Shown here one piece after another: positions 7,925-15,848 of a DNA stretch of 64,000 nucleotides. Within the stretch, counting starts at the first letter, position 1; each line of letters opens with the position of its first letter. The notes under the pieces were generated by a model. It worked only from the letters and a program-made list of their open reading frames with translations, did no database searches and was not told where the DNA came from. The stretch comes from Shouchella sp047238345 (GTDB lineage Bacteria > Bacillota > Bacilli > Bacillales > Bacillaceae_D): contig NZ_JBDFMQ010000001.1 of NCBI RefSeq assembly GCF_047238345.1, positions 868,001 through 932,000 on the forward strand. Reading direction: 5' to 3'. The position numbers and the translations under genes were made by a program.

Positions 7925-8827
7925 ATGATGGAACTTTTACAATTAACCTACTTTAAAGTTGTGGCAGAACTTGAGCATATGACGAAAGCTGCAAAAGTTC
8001 TTCATGTGTCTCAACCAGCTTTAAGCAAAGTGATTCAACGGTTAGAAAGTGATTTAGGTGTTACGTTATTTGAACGTACGCAAAAAGGATTACGTTTAAA
8101 TGAAAATGGCAAGGTATTTCTTCACCGTGTTGAACGAATTTTTCTAGAAATGCAAGAAGGAAGAAAAGAAGTTCGTGACTTAGCAGAGTTATCGGAACGA
8201 ACAATTTCGGTATCGATGGCGTTGCCTCATATCCTGCCTCATTTTCTTGATGACTATTTAAAAAAACACAAAGATGTGCATATCTTGCATTATTCAGCCT
8301 CTGCCCCTGAAATGGTGAAACAGCTTGAAGAAGGAGAAGTAGACCTTTGCATTAGTACAAGTCCAATTGAAGGAAAAGGGTTAAAGTGGCAAGTATTAAT
8401 GGAAGAAGAAGTCTATTTATCGGTCCCTCTTAATCATCCACTCGCTCATCGTAAGCGTATTGAATTAGTTGACGTACAGGGAGAGAAAGTGATTAATCGA
8501 AATAAAGGGTACCACTTTCGCGAGTTAATTGATGATTTTTGTAGACAAGCAGGGTTTGAACCGACAACAACAATTGAACTTGAGGAAGCTGGAGCGATTT
8601 TACGAATGGTTGAACTTGGTCAAGGGGTGTCGTTTACTCCTCAATTGTCTTTACTTAGGGAGACGCTGCCAAAAACAGTTCAGCTTGAAATCACCAATCC
8701 AGTTTGCAAACGAGAGATCGGTATCGCTTGGAATGAAGATCGCTACCTCACACGAGCTGCTCAGGAATTCAAAGCGTTTGCCATTACATTTTTTGAGAAG
8801 GCGGCAAAGCAATATTACCAGTTGTGA
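7925..8827 (+). CDS. LysR-family transcriptional regulator
   Basis: About 300 residues. The N-terminal winged helix-turn-helix reads MTKAAKVLHVSQPALSKVIQ followed by LESDLGVTLFERTQKGLRL, the standard LysR signature. The C-terminal effector-binding domain starts near residue 90. The frame opens with GTG ATG ATG ATG; the ATG at 7925 is 7 bases from GGAG and is preferred. It is divergent from the SDR gene, its probable target. No terminator is seen directly after it, and the ABC-F leader promoter starts 15 bases beyond the stop. Confidence 0.88.
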   Translation: MMELLQLTYFKVVAELEHMTKAAKVLHVSQPALSKVIQRLESDLGVTLFERTQKGLRLNENGKVFLHRVERIFLEMQEGRKEVRDLAELSERTISVSMALPHILPHFLDDYLKKHKDVHILHYSASAPEMVKQLEEGEVDLCISTSPIEGKGLKWQVLMEEEVYLSVPLNHPLAHRKRIELVDVQGEKVINRNKGYHFRELIDDFCRQAGFEPTTTIELEEAGAILRMVELGQGVSFTPQLSLLRETLPKTVQLEITNPVCKREIGIAWNEDRYLTRAAQEFKAFAITFFEKAAKQYYQL

Positions 8828-8841
8828 GCACAAGGGTATAG

Positions 8842-8870
8842 TTGACAAGCGCAAACCTCTATGGCATGAT
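8842..8870 (+). promoter_or_regulatory. Candidate sigma-A promoter for the ABC-F leader
   Basis: Perfect -35 TTGACA (8842-8847), 17-base spacer, -10 CATGAT (8865-8870, 4 of 6). Transcription would start near 8877, giving a leader of about 257 bases. Confidence 0.55.
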
Positions 8871-8898
8871 TATAGCCAATATAGAAGAAAGGAAATTG

Positions 8899-8922
8899 GT
8901 GCCTAATACAATGAAGCAGTAA
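8899..8922 (+). CDS. Possible 7-codon leader peptide (uORF) upstream of ABC-F gene
   Basis: GTG CCT AAT ACA ATG AAG CAG TAA, encoding MPNTMKQ, with AAAGGA 5 bases upstream. It lies about 22 bases into the predicted transcript and just before the first terminator-like hairpin. Antibiotic-inducible ABC-F genes such as vmlR are known to use leader ORFs and attenuation. A TTG directly before the GTG could also start it. It is too short to call from coding statistics. Confidence 0.35.
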   Translation: MPNTMKQ

Positions 8923-8950
8923 TCGAATCGACCCAACGTAATTGAACAAC

Positions 8951-8988
8951 GATTGATTCACTCGAATTCGAGTTGAATATCTTTTTTC
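8951..8988 (+). terminator. Leader hairpin 1 (terminator-like)
   Basis: Centre is the 14-bp palindrome ACTCGAATTCGAGT (8960-8973), extended by weaker flanking pairs and followed by six T at 8982-8987. The segment GAATCGA at 8925-8931 can pair instead with TTGATTC at 8953-8959, an alternative fold. Confidence 0.45.
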
Positions 8989-9041
8989 ATGAACGTTAGA
9001 GTAGGGATTCGTCTGTCTTCATAGATTAGGAAAAAATACGA

Positions 9042-9077
9042 CCACCTTAACAAACCTGTAGGTGGAGTGTCTTTTTG
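9042..9077 (+). terminator. Leader hairpin 2 (weak terminator-like)
   Basis: A 6-bp stem CCACCT / AGGTGG with a 12-base loop, followed by AGTGTC and five T. Weak on its own. Confidence 0.35.
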
Positions 9078-9098
9078 TTGACTAATTTCTTACGGGCG

Positions 9099-9131
9099 AA
9101 CTCTCTCTAACTGAACTAGAGGGGGTTTTTT
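9099..9131 (+). terminator. Attenuator hairpin overlapping the ABC-F ribosome binding site
   Basis: Left arm 9099-9109 pairs with 9117-9127 over 11 bp with two G-U, followed by a T run. The right arm is the AGAGGGGG ribosome binding site of the next gene, which starts 8 bases later. Folding would stop transcription and also hide the translation start. Confidence 0.65.
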
Positions 9132-9133
9132 GT

Positions 9134-10723
9134 ATGCTATTGCTACAAACGACAAAATTAGAAAAACATTTCGGTGCAAGAGTAATGATAAATTGTGAAC
9201 CTTTGGCCCTATACAAAGGGGATCGGATTGGACTAGTTGGAAAGAATGGAGCAGGAAAAACAACGTTGTTAAATGTGCTTGCGAAAGAAGATCAGCCAGA
9301 TTATGGTCAAGTAACCTTTTACGACAAAGCTACCTACATCCAGCAACTTGATGAAGGGCCTAATCATGTGTCTGCAAAAGAAGGCAGTCAATGGCATGTA
9401 CCATTGCATAATGAGAAAAGCGGTGGGGAAAAAACACGGGCAAAGATTGCACAAGCCTTTGAAGCACGTGCGGCAATTATATTAGCAGATGAGCCGACAA
9501 GTCACTTAGATATGGCTGGCATTCAACAGCTTGAAAAAACACTCAGCCAATTTTCAGGAGCGCTTCTCATCACATCTCATGACAAAGCTTTCCTCAATAA
9601 AGTCTGTACGACGATTTGGGAGATTGAAGATGGAGACGTGAAGGCATACGAAGGAAATTATGATGCCTATCAAGCACAAAAACAAATCGAGTTGGATCAA
9701 GCACAAAAGGCATATCAATCGTACCAGGCCGAAAAAAATAGGCTATTACAAGCTGCCAAACAAGCGCAACAACGCTCGGATGCGATTAAAAAAGCACCGT
9801 CACGAATGGGAAATTCGGAAGCGCGCTTGCACAAACGAAGTAGCGGTGTGCAGAAAGCAAAAATAAATCGCGCAGCTGAAGCGATGTTCACACGAGCAGC
9901 CCAATTAGAAAAGAAAGAAAAACCAAAGGAAGAAACAAACATTCAATTTGATTTAAGCCGTTTTCCAGTTATTCATAGTAAACGAATTATGCAGTTTGAA
10001 GGGTTTCAAGTAGAAATAGATGGGCGGTTGTTTAAAGAAGTTGATGGCGTGGTTCCCGCAGGTAGTCGTGTGGCTATAATAGGCAAAAATGGATCTGGGA
10101 AATCAACACTATTACAACAGATTGTCGCGCAAGCCGTGTCTATTGCTAAACCAGCGAAAATCGGTTATTTTTCTCAACATCAACAAGATATTTTAGACGA
10201 AGAGTCCATCCTCGAAAATGTAGGGAAGAATAGCCCTTATTCAGAAACGTTTATACGAACGGTCTTATCTCGGCTTGCTTTTAAAAAAGATGACGTTTTT
10301 AAAAAAGGATCTGACTTAAGTGGGGGAGAACGCGTTCGAACAGCGCTAGCAAAAGTGTTTTTGAGCGATGTGAACGTTTGGCTATTAGATGAACCAACAA
10401 ATTATTTGGATTTAGCTACAAAAGAGTCTTTAAAGGATGTTATGCGTCAATTTCCAGGAACAATCTTATTCGTTACGCACGATCGGATGCTTGTGGAGGA
10501 AGTGGCGACACATCTGTTATCCTTTGAAGAGGAACGAGCAAAAGTAAAATCGGTTGAGCAAGAAAAAGAGCAAACGGAAAAACCGGATGAGTCGTTATTA
10601 ACGATTGAGTTTAAATTATCAGCGCTATTGTCCCGCTTATCGACAGCTGTAGATGAAACGGAAAAAGCGGCGTTAGATAAAGAATTTCAAGAGTTAATTA
10701 AGAAGAAACGCACGCTCATGTAG
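9134..10723 (+). CDS. ABC-F ribosome protection protein, Vga/VmlR-like
   Basis: A 529-residue soluble protein with two ABC ATPase domains and no membrane segments. NBD1 has Walker A VGKNGAGKTT (about 35-44), the signature KSGGEKTR, and Walker B IILADEPTSHLD (about 115-126). NBD2 has IGKNGSGKST, LSGGERVR and WLLDEPTNYLD. A charged coiled linker (about 180-290) and a basic C-terminal tail complete it. The N-terminal WHVPL segment before the signature is shared with VmlR as I recall it. Such proteins displace lincosamide, streptogramin A or pleuromutilin drugs from the ribosome. The leader with attenuator fits drug-inducible expression. A housekeeping ABC-F role is the alternative. Confidence 0.82.
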   Translation: MLLLQTTKLEKHFGARVMINCEPLALYKGDRIGLVGKNGAGKTTLLNVLAKEDQPDYGQVTFYDKATYIQQLDEGPNHVSAKEGSQWHVPLHNEKSGGEKTRAKIAQAFEARAAIILADEPTSHLDMAGIQQLEKTLSQFSGALLITSHDKAFLNKVCTTIWEIEDGDVKAYEGNYDAYQAQKQIELDQAQKAYQSYQAEKNRLLQAAKQAQQRSDAIKKAPSRMGNSEARLHKRSSGVQKAKINRAAEAMFTRAAQLEKKEKPKEETNIQFDLSRFPVIHSKRIMQFEGFQVEIDGRLFKEVDGVVPAGSRVAIIGKNGSGKSTLLQQIVAQAVSIAKPAKIGYFSQHQQDILDEESILENVGKNSPYSETFIRTVLSRLAFKKDDVFKKGSDLSGGERVRTALAKVFLSDVNVWLLDEPTNYLDLATKESLKDVMRQFPGTILFVTHDRMLVEEVATHLLSFEEERAKVKSVEQEKEQTEKPDESLLTIEFKLSALLSRLSTAVDETEKAALDKEFQELIKKKRTLM

Positions 10724-10735
10724 AGAATGAATGCA

Positions 10736-10767
10736 GACAAAACAGCCATTGCTGTTTTGTCTTTTTT
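10736..10767 (+). terminator. Terminator after ABC-F gene
   Basis: Perfect 11-bp stem GACAAAACAGC / GCTGTTTTGTC, loop CATT, six T. Confidence 0.92.
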
Positions 10768-10960
10768 GGGGTTTAAAGTCGACAGAATACGGGAATGGGA
10801 ATTCACATCTTAATTTGGGGAATTTTAAGAAAAATGAAGAATAATATCGGATCGTGTTGAGATTACTCGAATTTTAGATGATTTTTGAGGATTGAAGCCA
10901 TCGTTTATCGTAAAGGGTCTCTCATGAAAGGATACACATGTATACTCTGTCATTTCGAGT

Positions 10961-10989
10961 TTGTGGATAAGAAACCGCTTTATTATAAT
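10961..10989 (+). promoter_or_regulatory. Sigma-A promoter of the betaine-type ABC operon
   Basis: -35 TTGTGG (10961-10966), 17-base spacer, perfect -10 TATAAT (10984-10989). Start near 10996, about 47 bases before the lipoprotein gene. The 190 bases between the previous terminator and this promoter are AT-rich with no gene; an osmotic control region is possible. Confidence 0.7.
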
Positions 10990-11042
10990 AAAAGTTGGTC
11001 AAATTGCAAGTTGAAGAAAAAATAAGAAAAAGGGGTAATTCA

Positions 11043-12047
11043 ATGAAAAAGAAGCGATTTGGTGTAAGTTTAGTAGCGACGATCGCCCTGCTGTCGGCAT
11101 GCGGAAGTGATTCTGACAATGGCGGTGGAGATGAGATCTCAGTCATTACGTTTGCCGATGCAGGGTGGGAAAGTTTGCGGATTCATAACGCGATTGCCCA
11201 ATTTATTGTTGAAGAAGGGTATGGGTATGATACGGAAACAACGATGGGTTCAACCCCCATTACCGTTCAAGGTCTTCGAGATGGTGATATTAACGTGTAT
11301 ATGGAAATTTGGACCGATAACATTCGTGAATTATATGATGAATCGATTGATTCCGGTGAGATTATTGAAGTATCAATGAATTTTGATGATAACGAACAAG
11401 GGTTTTACGTACCAACCTATGTGATTGAAGGAGATCCTGATCGAGATATTGAACCGATGGCTCCAGACTTACAGAGGGTTGAAGATCTTGTGAATTACCC
11501 TGATGTTTTTCCTGATCCAGAAGACTCAAGCATGGGAAGAATCTTAAATGCGCCAAGTGATTGGGCTGTTTATGAAGATATAGCTATGAAATTTGATTCT
11601 TATGGATTGGAAGAAACATTTAATTTATTTGCCCCTGGTTCAGATGCTGGCATGGTGACAGATTTGGTTCGGGCTTATGAAGATGGTGAAGGCTGGGTCG
11701 GCTACTACTGGGAGCCTACAGGGATTACAGCTCAGTATGACTTAACGTTGCTGGAAGAAGATGATTACGACGAAGAACAGTGGGAAGAAAATCGTACAAC
11801 CGCATTCCCACCTAATGATGTGACAGTTGCTGTTAATCAGCATTTGCCTGATCAAGCACCGGAAGTAGTGGAATTTCTAGAAAACTATGAAACAAGCAGT
11901 GAATTAACCGAAGCAGCGCTTGCTTATATGGAAGAAGACGGTTTAAGTGAGCAAGAAGCAGCGATGCGCTGGATGGAAGAATATCAAGATATTTGGACAA
12001 GTTGGTTACCGGATGATATTGCTCAGGATGTTCTAGATGCATTGTAA
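11043..12047 (+). CDS. Glycine betaine/quaternary amine ABC transporter, substrate-binding lipoprotein
   Basis: A 334-residue OpuAC/ProX-type binding protein. The lipoprotein signal ends in LLSAC, giving a lipid-anchored Cys outside the cell. The mature part has aromatic patches typical of betaine-binding proteins (MEIWTDNI, PSDWAVYED, GYYWEPTGI). It is extremely acidic (for example LEEDDYDEEQWEE), as expected for an exported protein of a haloalkaliphile. ATG 11043 is chosen because a signal peptide follows at once. A hairpin separates it from the permease gene. The exact ligand (betaine, choline, carnitine, proline betaine) is not certain. Confidence 0.87.
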   Translation: MKKKRFGVSLVATIALLSACGSDSDNGGGDEISVITFADAGWESLRIHNAIAQFIVEEGYGYDTETTMGSTPITVQGLRDGDINVYMEIWTDNIRELYDESIDSGEIIEVSMNFDDNEQGFYVPTYVIEGDPDRDIEPMAPDLQRVEDLVNYPDVFPDPEDSSMGRILNAPSDWAVYEDIAMKFDSYGLEETFNLFAPGSDAGMVTDLVRAYEDGEGWVGYYWEPTGITAQYDLTLLEEDDYDEEQWEENRTTAFPPNDVTVAVNQHLPDQAPEVVEFLENYETSSELTEAALAYMEEDGLSEQEAAMRWMEEYQDIWTSWLPDDIAQDVLDAL

Positions 12048-12080
12048 TAAGGAGTGCGGCTAGCAGTGCGCTAGCCTCCT
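12048..12080 (+). other. Intercistronic hairpin between binding-protein and permease genes
   Basis: Arms AAGGAG + GGCTAGC and GCTAGCC + TCCTT pair over about 12 bp with a 3-base bulge and loop AGTGC. There is no T run. It probably raises the level of the binding-protein message over the permease. Confidence 0.55.
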
Positions 12081-12139
12081 TGTTGTTCAAAAATAGTATA
12101 AAGTGAGGTGAATAGGTACACAAGCGTGTATCTTAACGG

Positions 12140-13000
12140 ATGTTTGATTTTCCTGATATTCGGATTCGTCTAGGTGATTATGCAGAAGCCGTTGTGCAGT
12201 GGCTTAGAGAAACATTTTCAGCATTTTTTGATTTTATTTTTCAAATCGGTGTGAGCACCATTAATGGAATCAATGATGTTCTTGAATTTTTCCCATGGTG
12301 GTTATTTATTCTGATTGTGGTTGCCCTTGGCTGGTATTTGCAAAAATGGAGTTCGGGTCTGTTGTATGGATTGTTTATTTTTATTATAGGAACCTTTAAT
12401 TATTGGTCAGAAATGATGACGACACTCGCAATTATTATGAGCGCCGTCATTGTCTGTTTAATTATAGGAGTACCAATAGGAATTTTAATGGCGTTTAGTA
12501 AATGGTTTTCCATTATTATGCGTCCTATCCTTGATGCGATGCAAACAATGCCAAGTTTTATTTACTTAATTCCGGCGATCTTTTTCTTTGGCCTTGGAAA
12601 CGTATCGGCTATTTTTGCCACGATTATTTATGCCGTTCCACCGGTTATTCGTTTAACTGAACTTGCGATTCGAGGTGTAAGTTCTTCCATGGTTGAATCA
12701 GCACAATCATTTGGTTCTTCAAAAGGGCAAACGTTGTGGAAGGTCCAACTTCCTCAAGCGATACCGACTATTATGGCTGGTGTAAACCAAACGACGATGA
12801 TGGCATTAGCAATGGTTGTAATCGCCTCAATGGTAGGTGCGAGAGGTCTAGGGGAAGACGTATTAATTGCAATTAATACGGTGAATTTTTCTCTAGGGTT
12901 TGAAGCTGGACTGAGCATTGTGTTTATTGCAATTATTATTGATCGCCTAACGAGCGGTGTAGCAAATAAAATTCAACGACATAGGAGAGTGACGTCATGA
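12140..13000 (+). CDS. Glycine betaine-type ABC transporter permease (ProW/OpuAB-like)
   Basis: A 286-residue membrane protein. After a 50-residue N-terminal part come several helices and the BPD-transp-1 region with the EAA-like loop ESAQSFGSSKGQTLWKVQLPQA that contacts the ATPase. MQTMPSFIYLIPAIFFFGLG is typical of ProW/OpuAB. The start ATG has only a weak ribosome binding site; stops in frame just upstream leave no earlier start. The ATPase gene overlaps its last 4 bases (ATGA). Confidence 0.88.
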   Translation: MFDFPDIRIRLGDYAEAVVQWLRETFSAFFDFIFQIGVSTINGINDVLEFFPWWLFILIVVALGWYLQKWSSGLLYGLFIFIIGTFNYWSEMMTTLAIIMSAVIVCLIIGVPIGILMAFSKWFSIIMRPILDAMQTMPSFIYLIPAIFFFGLGNVSAIFATIIYAVPPVIRLTELAIRGVSSSMVESAQSFGSSKGQTLWKVQLPQAIPTIMAGVNQTTMMALAMVVIASMVGARGLGEDVLIAINTVNFSLGFEAGLSIVFIAIIIDRLTSGVANKIQRHRRVTS

Positions 13001-14226
13001 CCACACAAATCTCACTTAAAAATGTCTCTAAAATTTTTGGGCCGAAACCGAAGTCCGTCATCCCGATGATTAAAGACGGTATGACGAAAGAAGAAATCTT
13101 AGCGAAGACTAACCACACAGTTGGCGTATACGATGCATCGATGGATATAAAAAAAGGCGAAACGTTCGTTATTATGGGGCTGTCAGGAAGTGGGAAATCA
13201 ACGTTAATTCGTTGTTTTAACTTGCTAAATAAGCCGACAGACGGTGAAATTATTTTAGATGGAGAGAATATCGTAAAATATTCAAACCAGCAGCTTAAGA
13301 AAGTTCGTCAAAATAAGATCGCTATGGTTTTTCAACATTTTGGCTTGTTTACCCATCGTACAATCTTGTCTAATGTTGAATATGGTCTAGAAATTAAGCA
13401 GATGCCAAAAGCAAAGCGCCGTGAAATTGCGATGAAAAACATTGAGATTGTAGGCTTAAAGGGTTATGAAGACAAGTATCCCGATGAGCTTTCAGGTGGG
13501 ATGCAGCAGCGAGTCGGTCTTGCTCGAGCGCTGACAAATGATCCAGACATTCTTTTAATGGACGAGCCATTCAGTGCACTTGACCCTTTAATTCGTCGGG
13601 AAATGCAGTTAGAGCTGTTAGATATCCAAGAGCGTCTCCAAAAGACAATTATCTTTATCACTCATGATGTGAATGAAGCCTTTAAAATTGGCGATCGTGT
13701 TGCGGTTATGCGTGACGGAAAAGTCGTTCAAATTGGTACGCCAGAAGAAATTATGGAATCACCTGCTAACGACTACATTTCCGAATTTATTAAAGATATT
13801 GATCGATCGAAAGTTTTTCAAGCATCTCATATTATGATGAAACCAAATGCCATTGTGTCACTAAAAGACGGCTTAAACGTCGCAGTGAAAGAAATGCAGC
13901 AAAACGGGTTATCTAGCGTGTTCGTTGTGGATCGAGGTCGCATTTTAAAAGGCATTCTGACCATTGATCAAGCGATAAAAGGGATAAAAGAAAAACGAAC
14001 ATTAGCGGAAGTAATTTCCGAGGACATTCAACGAGTAAAAGCGGATTGCTATGTGACGGATTTAATTCCAAAAGCGCTTGAATCTGCTTTTCCATTGGCA
14101 GTTGTTAATGATGAGGGGCGTTTAGAAGGGATTATTCTCCGTGTTCATGTCTTATCTGGTTTAATCTCGGAAGAAGTTAAGGAGACGGAGGAATACCATC
14201 CTAAAGAAGAGTTAAGTCCTGTTTAA
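12997..14226 (+). CDS. Glycine betaine-type ABC transporter ATPase with CBS domains (ProV/OpuAA-like)
   Basis: A 409-residue ATPase. An N-terminal OpuAA-type extension (GPKPKSVIPMIKDGMTKEEI) precedes Walker A GLSGSGKST, signature LSGGMQQRVGLARAL, Walker B ILLMDEPFSALDPLIR and the H-loop FITHDVNEA. Residues from about 285 form two CBS repeats (SVFVVDRGRILKGILTID and PLAVVNDEGRLEGIIL), which in this family sense ionic strength or nucleotides and gate transport. Translationally coupled to the permease gene. The gene order binding protein-permease-ATPase is the reverse of OpuA. Confidence 0.92.
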   Translation: MTTQISLKNVSKIFGPKPKSVIPMIKDGMTKEEILAKTNHTVGVYDASMDIKKGETFVIMGLSGSGKSTLIRCFNLLNKPTDGEIILDGENIVKYSNQQLKKVRQNKIAMVFQHFGLFTHRTILSNVEYGLEIKQMPKAKRREIAMKNIEIVGLKGYEDKYPDELSGGMQQRVGLARALTNDPDILLMDEPFSALDPLIRREMQLELLDIQERLQKTIIFITHDVNEAFKIGDRVAVMRDGKVVQIGTPEEIMESPANDYISEFIKDIDRSKVFQASHIMMKPNAIVSLKDGLNVAVKEMQQNGLSSVFVVDRGRILKGILTIDQAIKGIKEKRTLAEVISEDIQRVKADCYVTDLIPKALESAFPLAVVNDEGRLEGIILRVHVLSGLISEEVKETEEYHPKEELSPV

Positions 14227-14260
14227 GATGTACATTCGTTTCAGAGCAGCTAAAATAAAC

Positions 14261-14296
14261 GTCATGAATGGAATATGACCATTCATGACATTTTTT
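14261..14296 (+). terminator. Terminator of the betaine-type ABC operon
   Basis: Perfect 11-bp stem GTCATGAATGG / CCATTCATGAC, 7-base loop, then A and six T. Confidence 0.9.
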
Positions 14297-14329
14297 GCTG
14301 TTTTCTTTTACTATTGTATTCACGTAACG

Positions 14330-14755
14330 TTACTGTCTTTTTTCCATCACACTAACGGTACAGCGAGAGATACAGATGGTTTTTCCTTCTTCATTTGTTA
14401 AGTCAATATGCCACACCATTGTCGATCTTCCTTTATGAAAAGGCGTCGCCGTCGCAATTAGCGTACCTTCAGACATGGTTCGAATATGGTTTGCATTAAT
14501 CTCCATCCCAAAACAAACGTGGGTCTCAGGATTAATGTTTACAGCTGTGGCGATTGAAGCGGCGGTTTCGGCTAACACAACTGAAGCGCCACCGTGTAGA
14601 ACGCCATATGGTTGGTGGACGGGTGGACCGACCGGCATTGTCATAACGACTTTATCGGTTGACAGTTCTTGATATTCGATTCCAAGCGTTTCGATTAATG
14701 TGTTTCGAGCGTTTTCCTTTAACTGAACAAGCTGATCTTCTGTAAACTGTGTCAT
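14330..14755 (-). CDS. PaaI-type hotdog thioesterase
   Basis: 141 residues forming a single hotdog domain. The motif HQPYGVLHGGASVVLAETAAS holds the catalytic HGG and acidic residue of PaaI/YbgC-type acyl-CoA thioesterases. Such enzymes hydrolyse aryl- or acyl-CoA, for example in menaquinone or phenylacetate metabolism. The start is the ATG 4 bases after GGAGGT; the in-frame ATG 12 bases earlier contains that ribosome binding site. A TAAGCGCTTA palindrome lies in its promoter region. Confidence 0.82.
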   Translation of the reverse strand: MTQFTEDQLVQLKENARNTLIETLGIEYQELSTDKVVMTMPVGPPVHQPYGVLHGGASVVLAETAASIATAVNINPETHVCFGMEINANHIRTMSEGTLIATATPFHKGRSTMVWHIDLTNEEGKTICISRCTVSVMEKRQ

Positions 14756-14773
14756 ATGTACCTCCATCTATAT

Positions 14774-14787
14774 ATTAAGCGCTTACA
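14774..14787. promoter_or_regulatory. cre-like palindrome upstream of thioesterase gene
   Basis: ATTAAGCGCTTACA contains the perfect palindrome TAAGCGCTTA and matches 12 of 14 positions of the CcpA cre consensus. On the minus strand it follows a TATACT -10-like box. Confidence 0.4.
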
Positions 14788-14836
14788 TTTAGTATACAGA
14801 AAAAATAGAAAAGAAAAAAGAGTGATTCATTCACTC

Positions 14837-15760
14837 TCATGATTGGACGGTATTTTCGACTATGGTAATCGTTCCATTAGTTCCATCTACTCGAACGTTT
14901 GCGCCAATCGGTAAGGTCGCTTTGTAATAATTATGTGCGGATTGGACATTTGTAATTAAAGGTTTTCCCAAAGGAACAATAAAAGAATTGATGACATCTT
15001 CATAGCTCGTGCTATAAGAAACGGGACAATCTGTACACGTTCCCATTAAAATTGCAGCACAATCATTAAATTTACCTGCTGCTTCTAACTGAGCCAAATA
15101 GCGATAAACAGTATTCGTAGGTTCATGAGTGTCTTCCAAAAATAGTACTTTTCCAGCTGTATCGATTTCATAAGCTGTCCCAAGGGAACCAACAAAAGAA
15201 GTTAAATTTCCGCCCATTAATTCCCCTATAGCGACACCAGAAACTCTGCCTTGTAAGGGGATAGAAGCAGGATTAGTAAAAGGATAAGGAGCAAAACCAT
15301 TCATTGTAGTGGAGAAAAATTGTTCAACATTATAAGGAGGGGTATTTTCACGAAAATCAATAAGAAGCAACCCTTGATACGTAATTAAATCTGAAAACTG
15401 TGCAAGCACATTTAAGAGAATCGTAATGTCGCTATAACCAGAAATGATTTTAGGATTAGCTCGAATCTCTGCAAAGTTTAAGTAGGGAATTATTCCTGCA
15501 ACACCGACTCCTCCTCTTGTAGGTAAAATCCATTTCACTTCGGGATTTCGTATCATGTTCATAAAATCGTTTGCCCGACTTTCAGCAGAACCAGCTAGAA
15601 AGCCAGTCCGTTCATACACACTATCTCCAACGATTACCGAAAACCCTAACTGTTCTAAGAATCGTATTCGCTCATTGATGGTATCGGCGGCGAGAGGACT
15701 GCCTAAGGTGACAATCCCAACTGTATCTCCTTGGTGCAGTCGAGGTGGAGCAATACTCAC
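14837..15760 (-). CDS. LD-carboxypeptidase family protein (peptidase S66, MccF/LdcA-like)
   Basis: About 307 residues. The S66 nucleophile motif GYSDITILLNVL has Ser near residue 110. EDTHEPTNTVYRYL and the C-terminal NVQSAHNYYKATLPIG supply the conserved Glu and His. Family members cut L,D bonds in muropeptides or cleave microcin C-type peptide-nucleotides. The GTG start is 6 bases after GGGAGGGA; the earlier ATG lies within that leader. The usual GH before the LPIG motif is AH here, but the His is kept. It is the second gene after the membrane protein at 15849. Confidence 0.83.
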   Translation of the reverse strand: MSIAPPRLHQGDTVGIVTLGSPLAADTINERIRFLEQLGFSVIVGDSVYERTGFLAGSAESRANDFMNMIRNPEVKWILPTRGGVGVAGIIPYLNFAEIRANPKIISGYSDITILLNVLAQFSDLITYQGLLLIDFRENTPPYNVEQFFSTTMNGFAPYPFTNPASIPLQGRVSGVAIGELMGGNLTSFVGSLGTAYEIDTAGKVLFLEDTHEPTNTVYRYLAQLEAAGKFNDCAAILMGTCTDCPVSYSTSYEDVINSFIVPLGKPLITNVQSAHNYYKATLPIGANVRVDGTNGTITIVENTVQS

Positions 15761-15848
15761 GTAGAATCCCTCCCTTTTTCTCATTGCTACTATGTATATG
15801 GACTCATTGTTAGATTAGACGAGAAAAAGCGTGCTGGTGAGCGGTTTT

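Noticed and set aside
8529..8906. Alternative frame inside and after the LysR gene
   Set aside because: Shadow frame of the regulator; no ribosome binding site or conserved composition.
15785..15848. Terminator between the membrane protein and LD-carboxypeptidase genes
   Set aside because: Only a weak GCT-GGTG-AGC hairpin with imperfect outer pairing; not strong enough to list.
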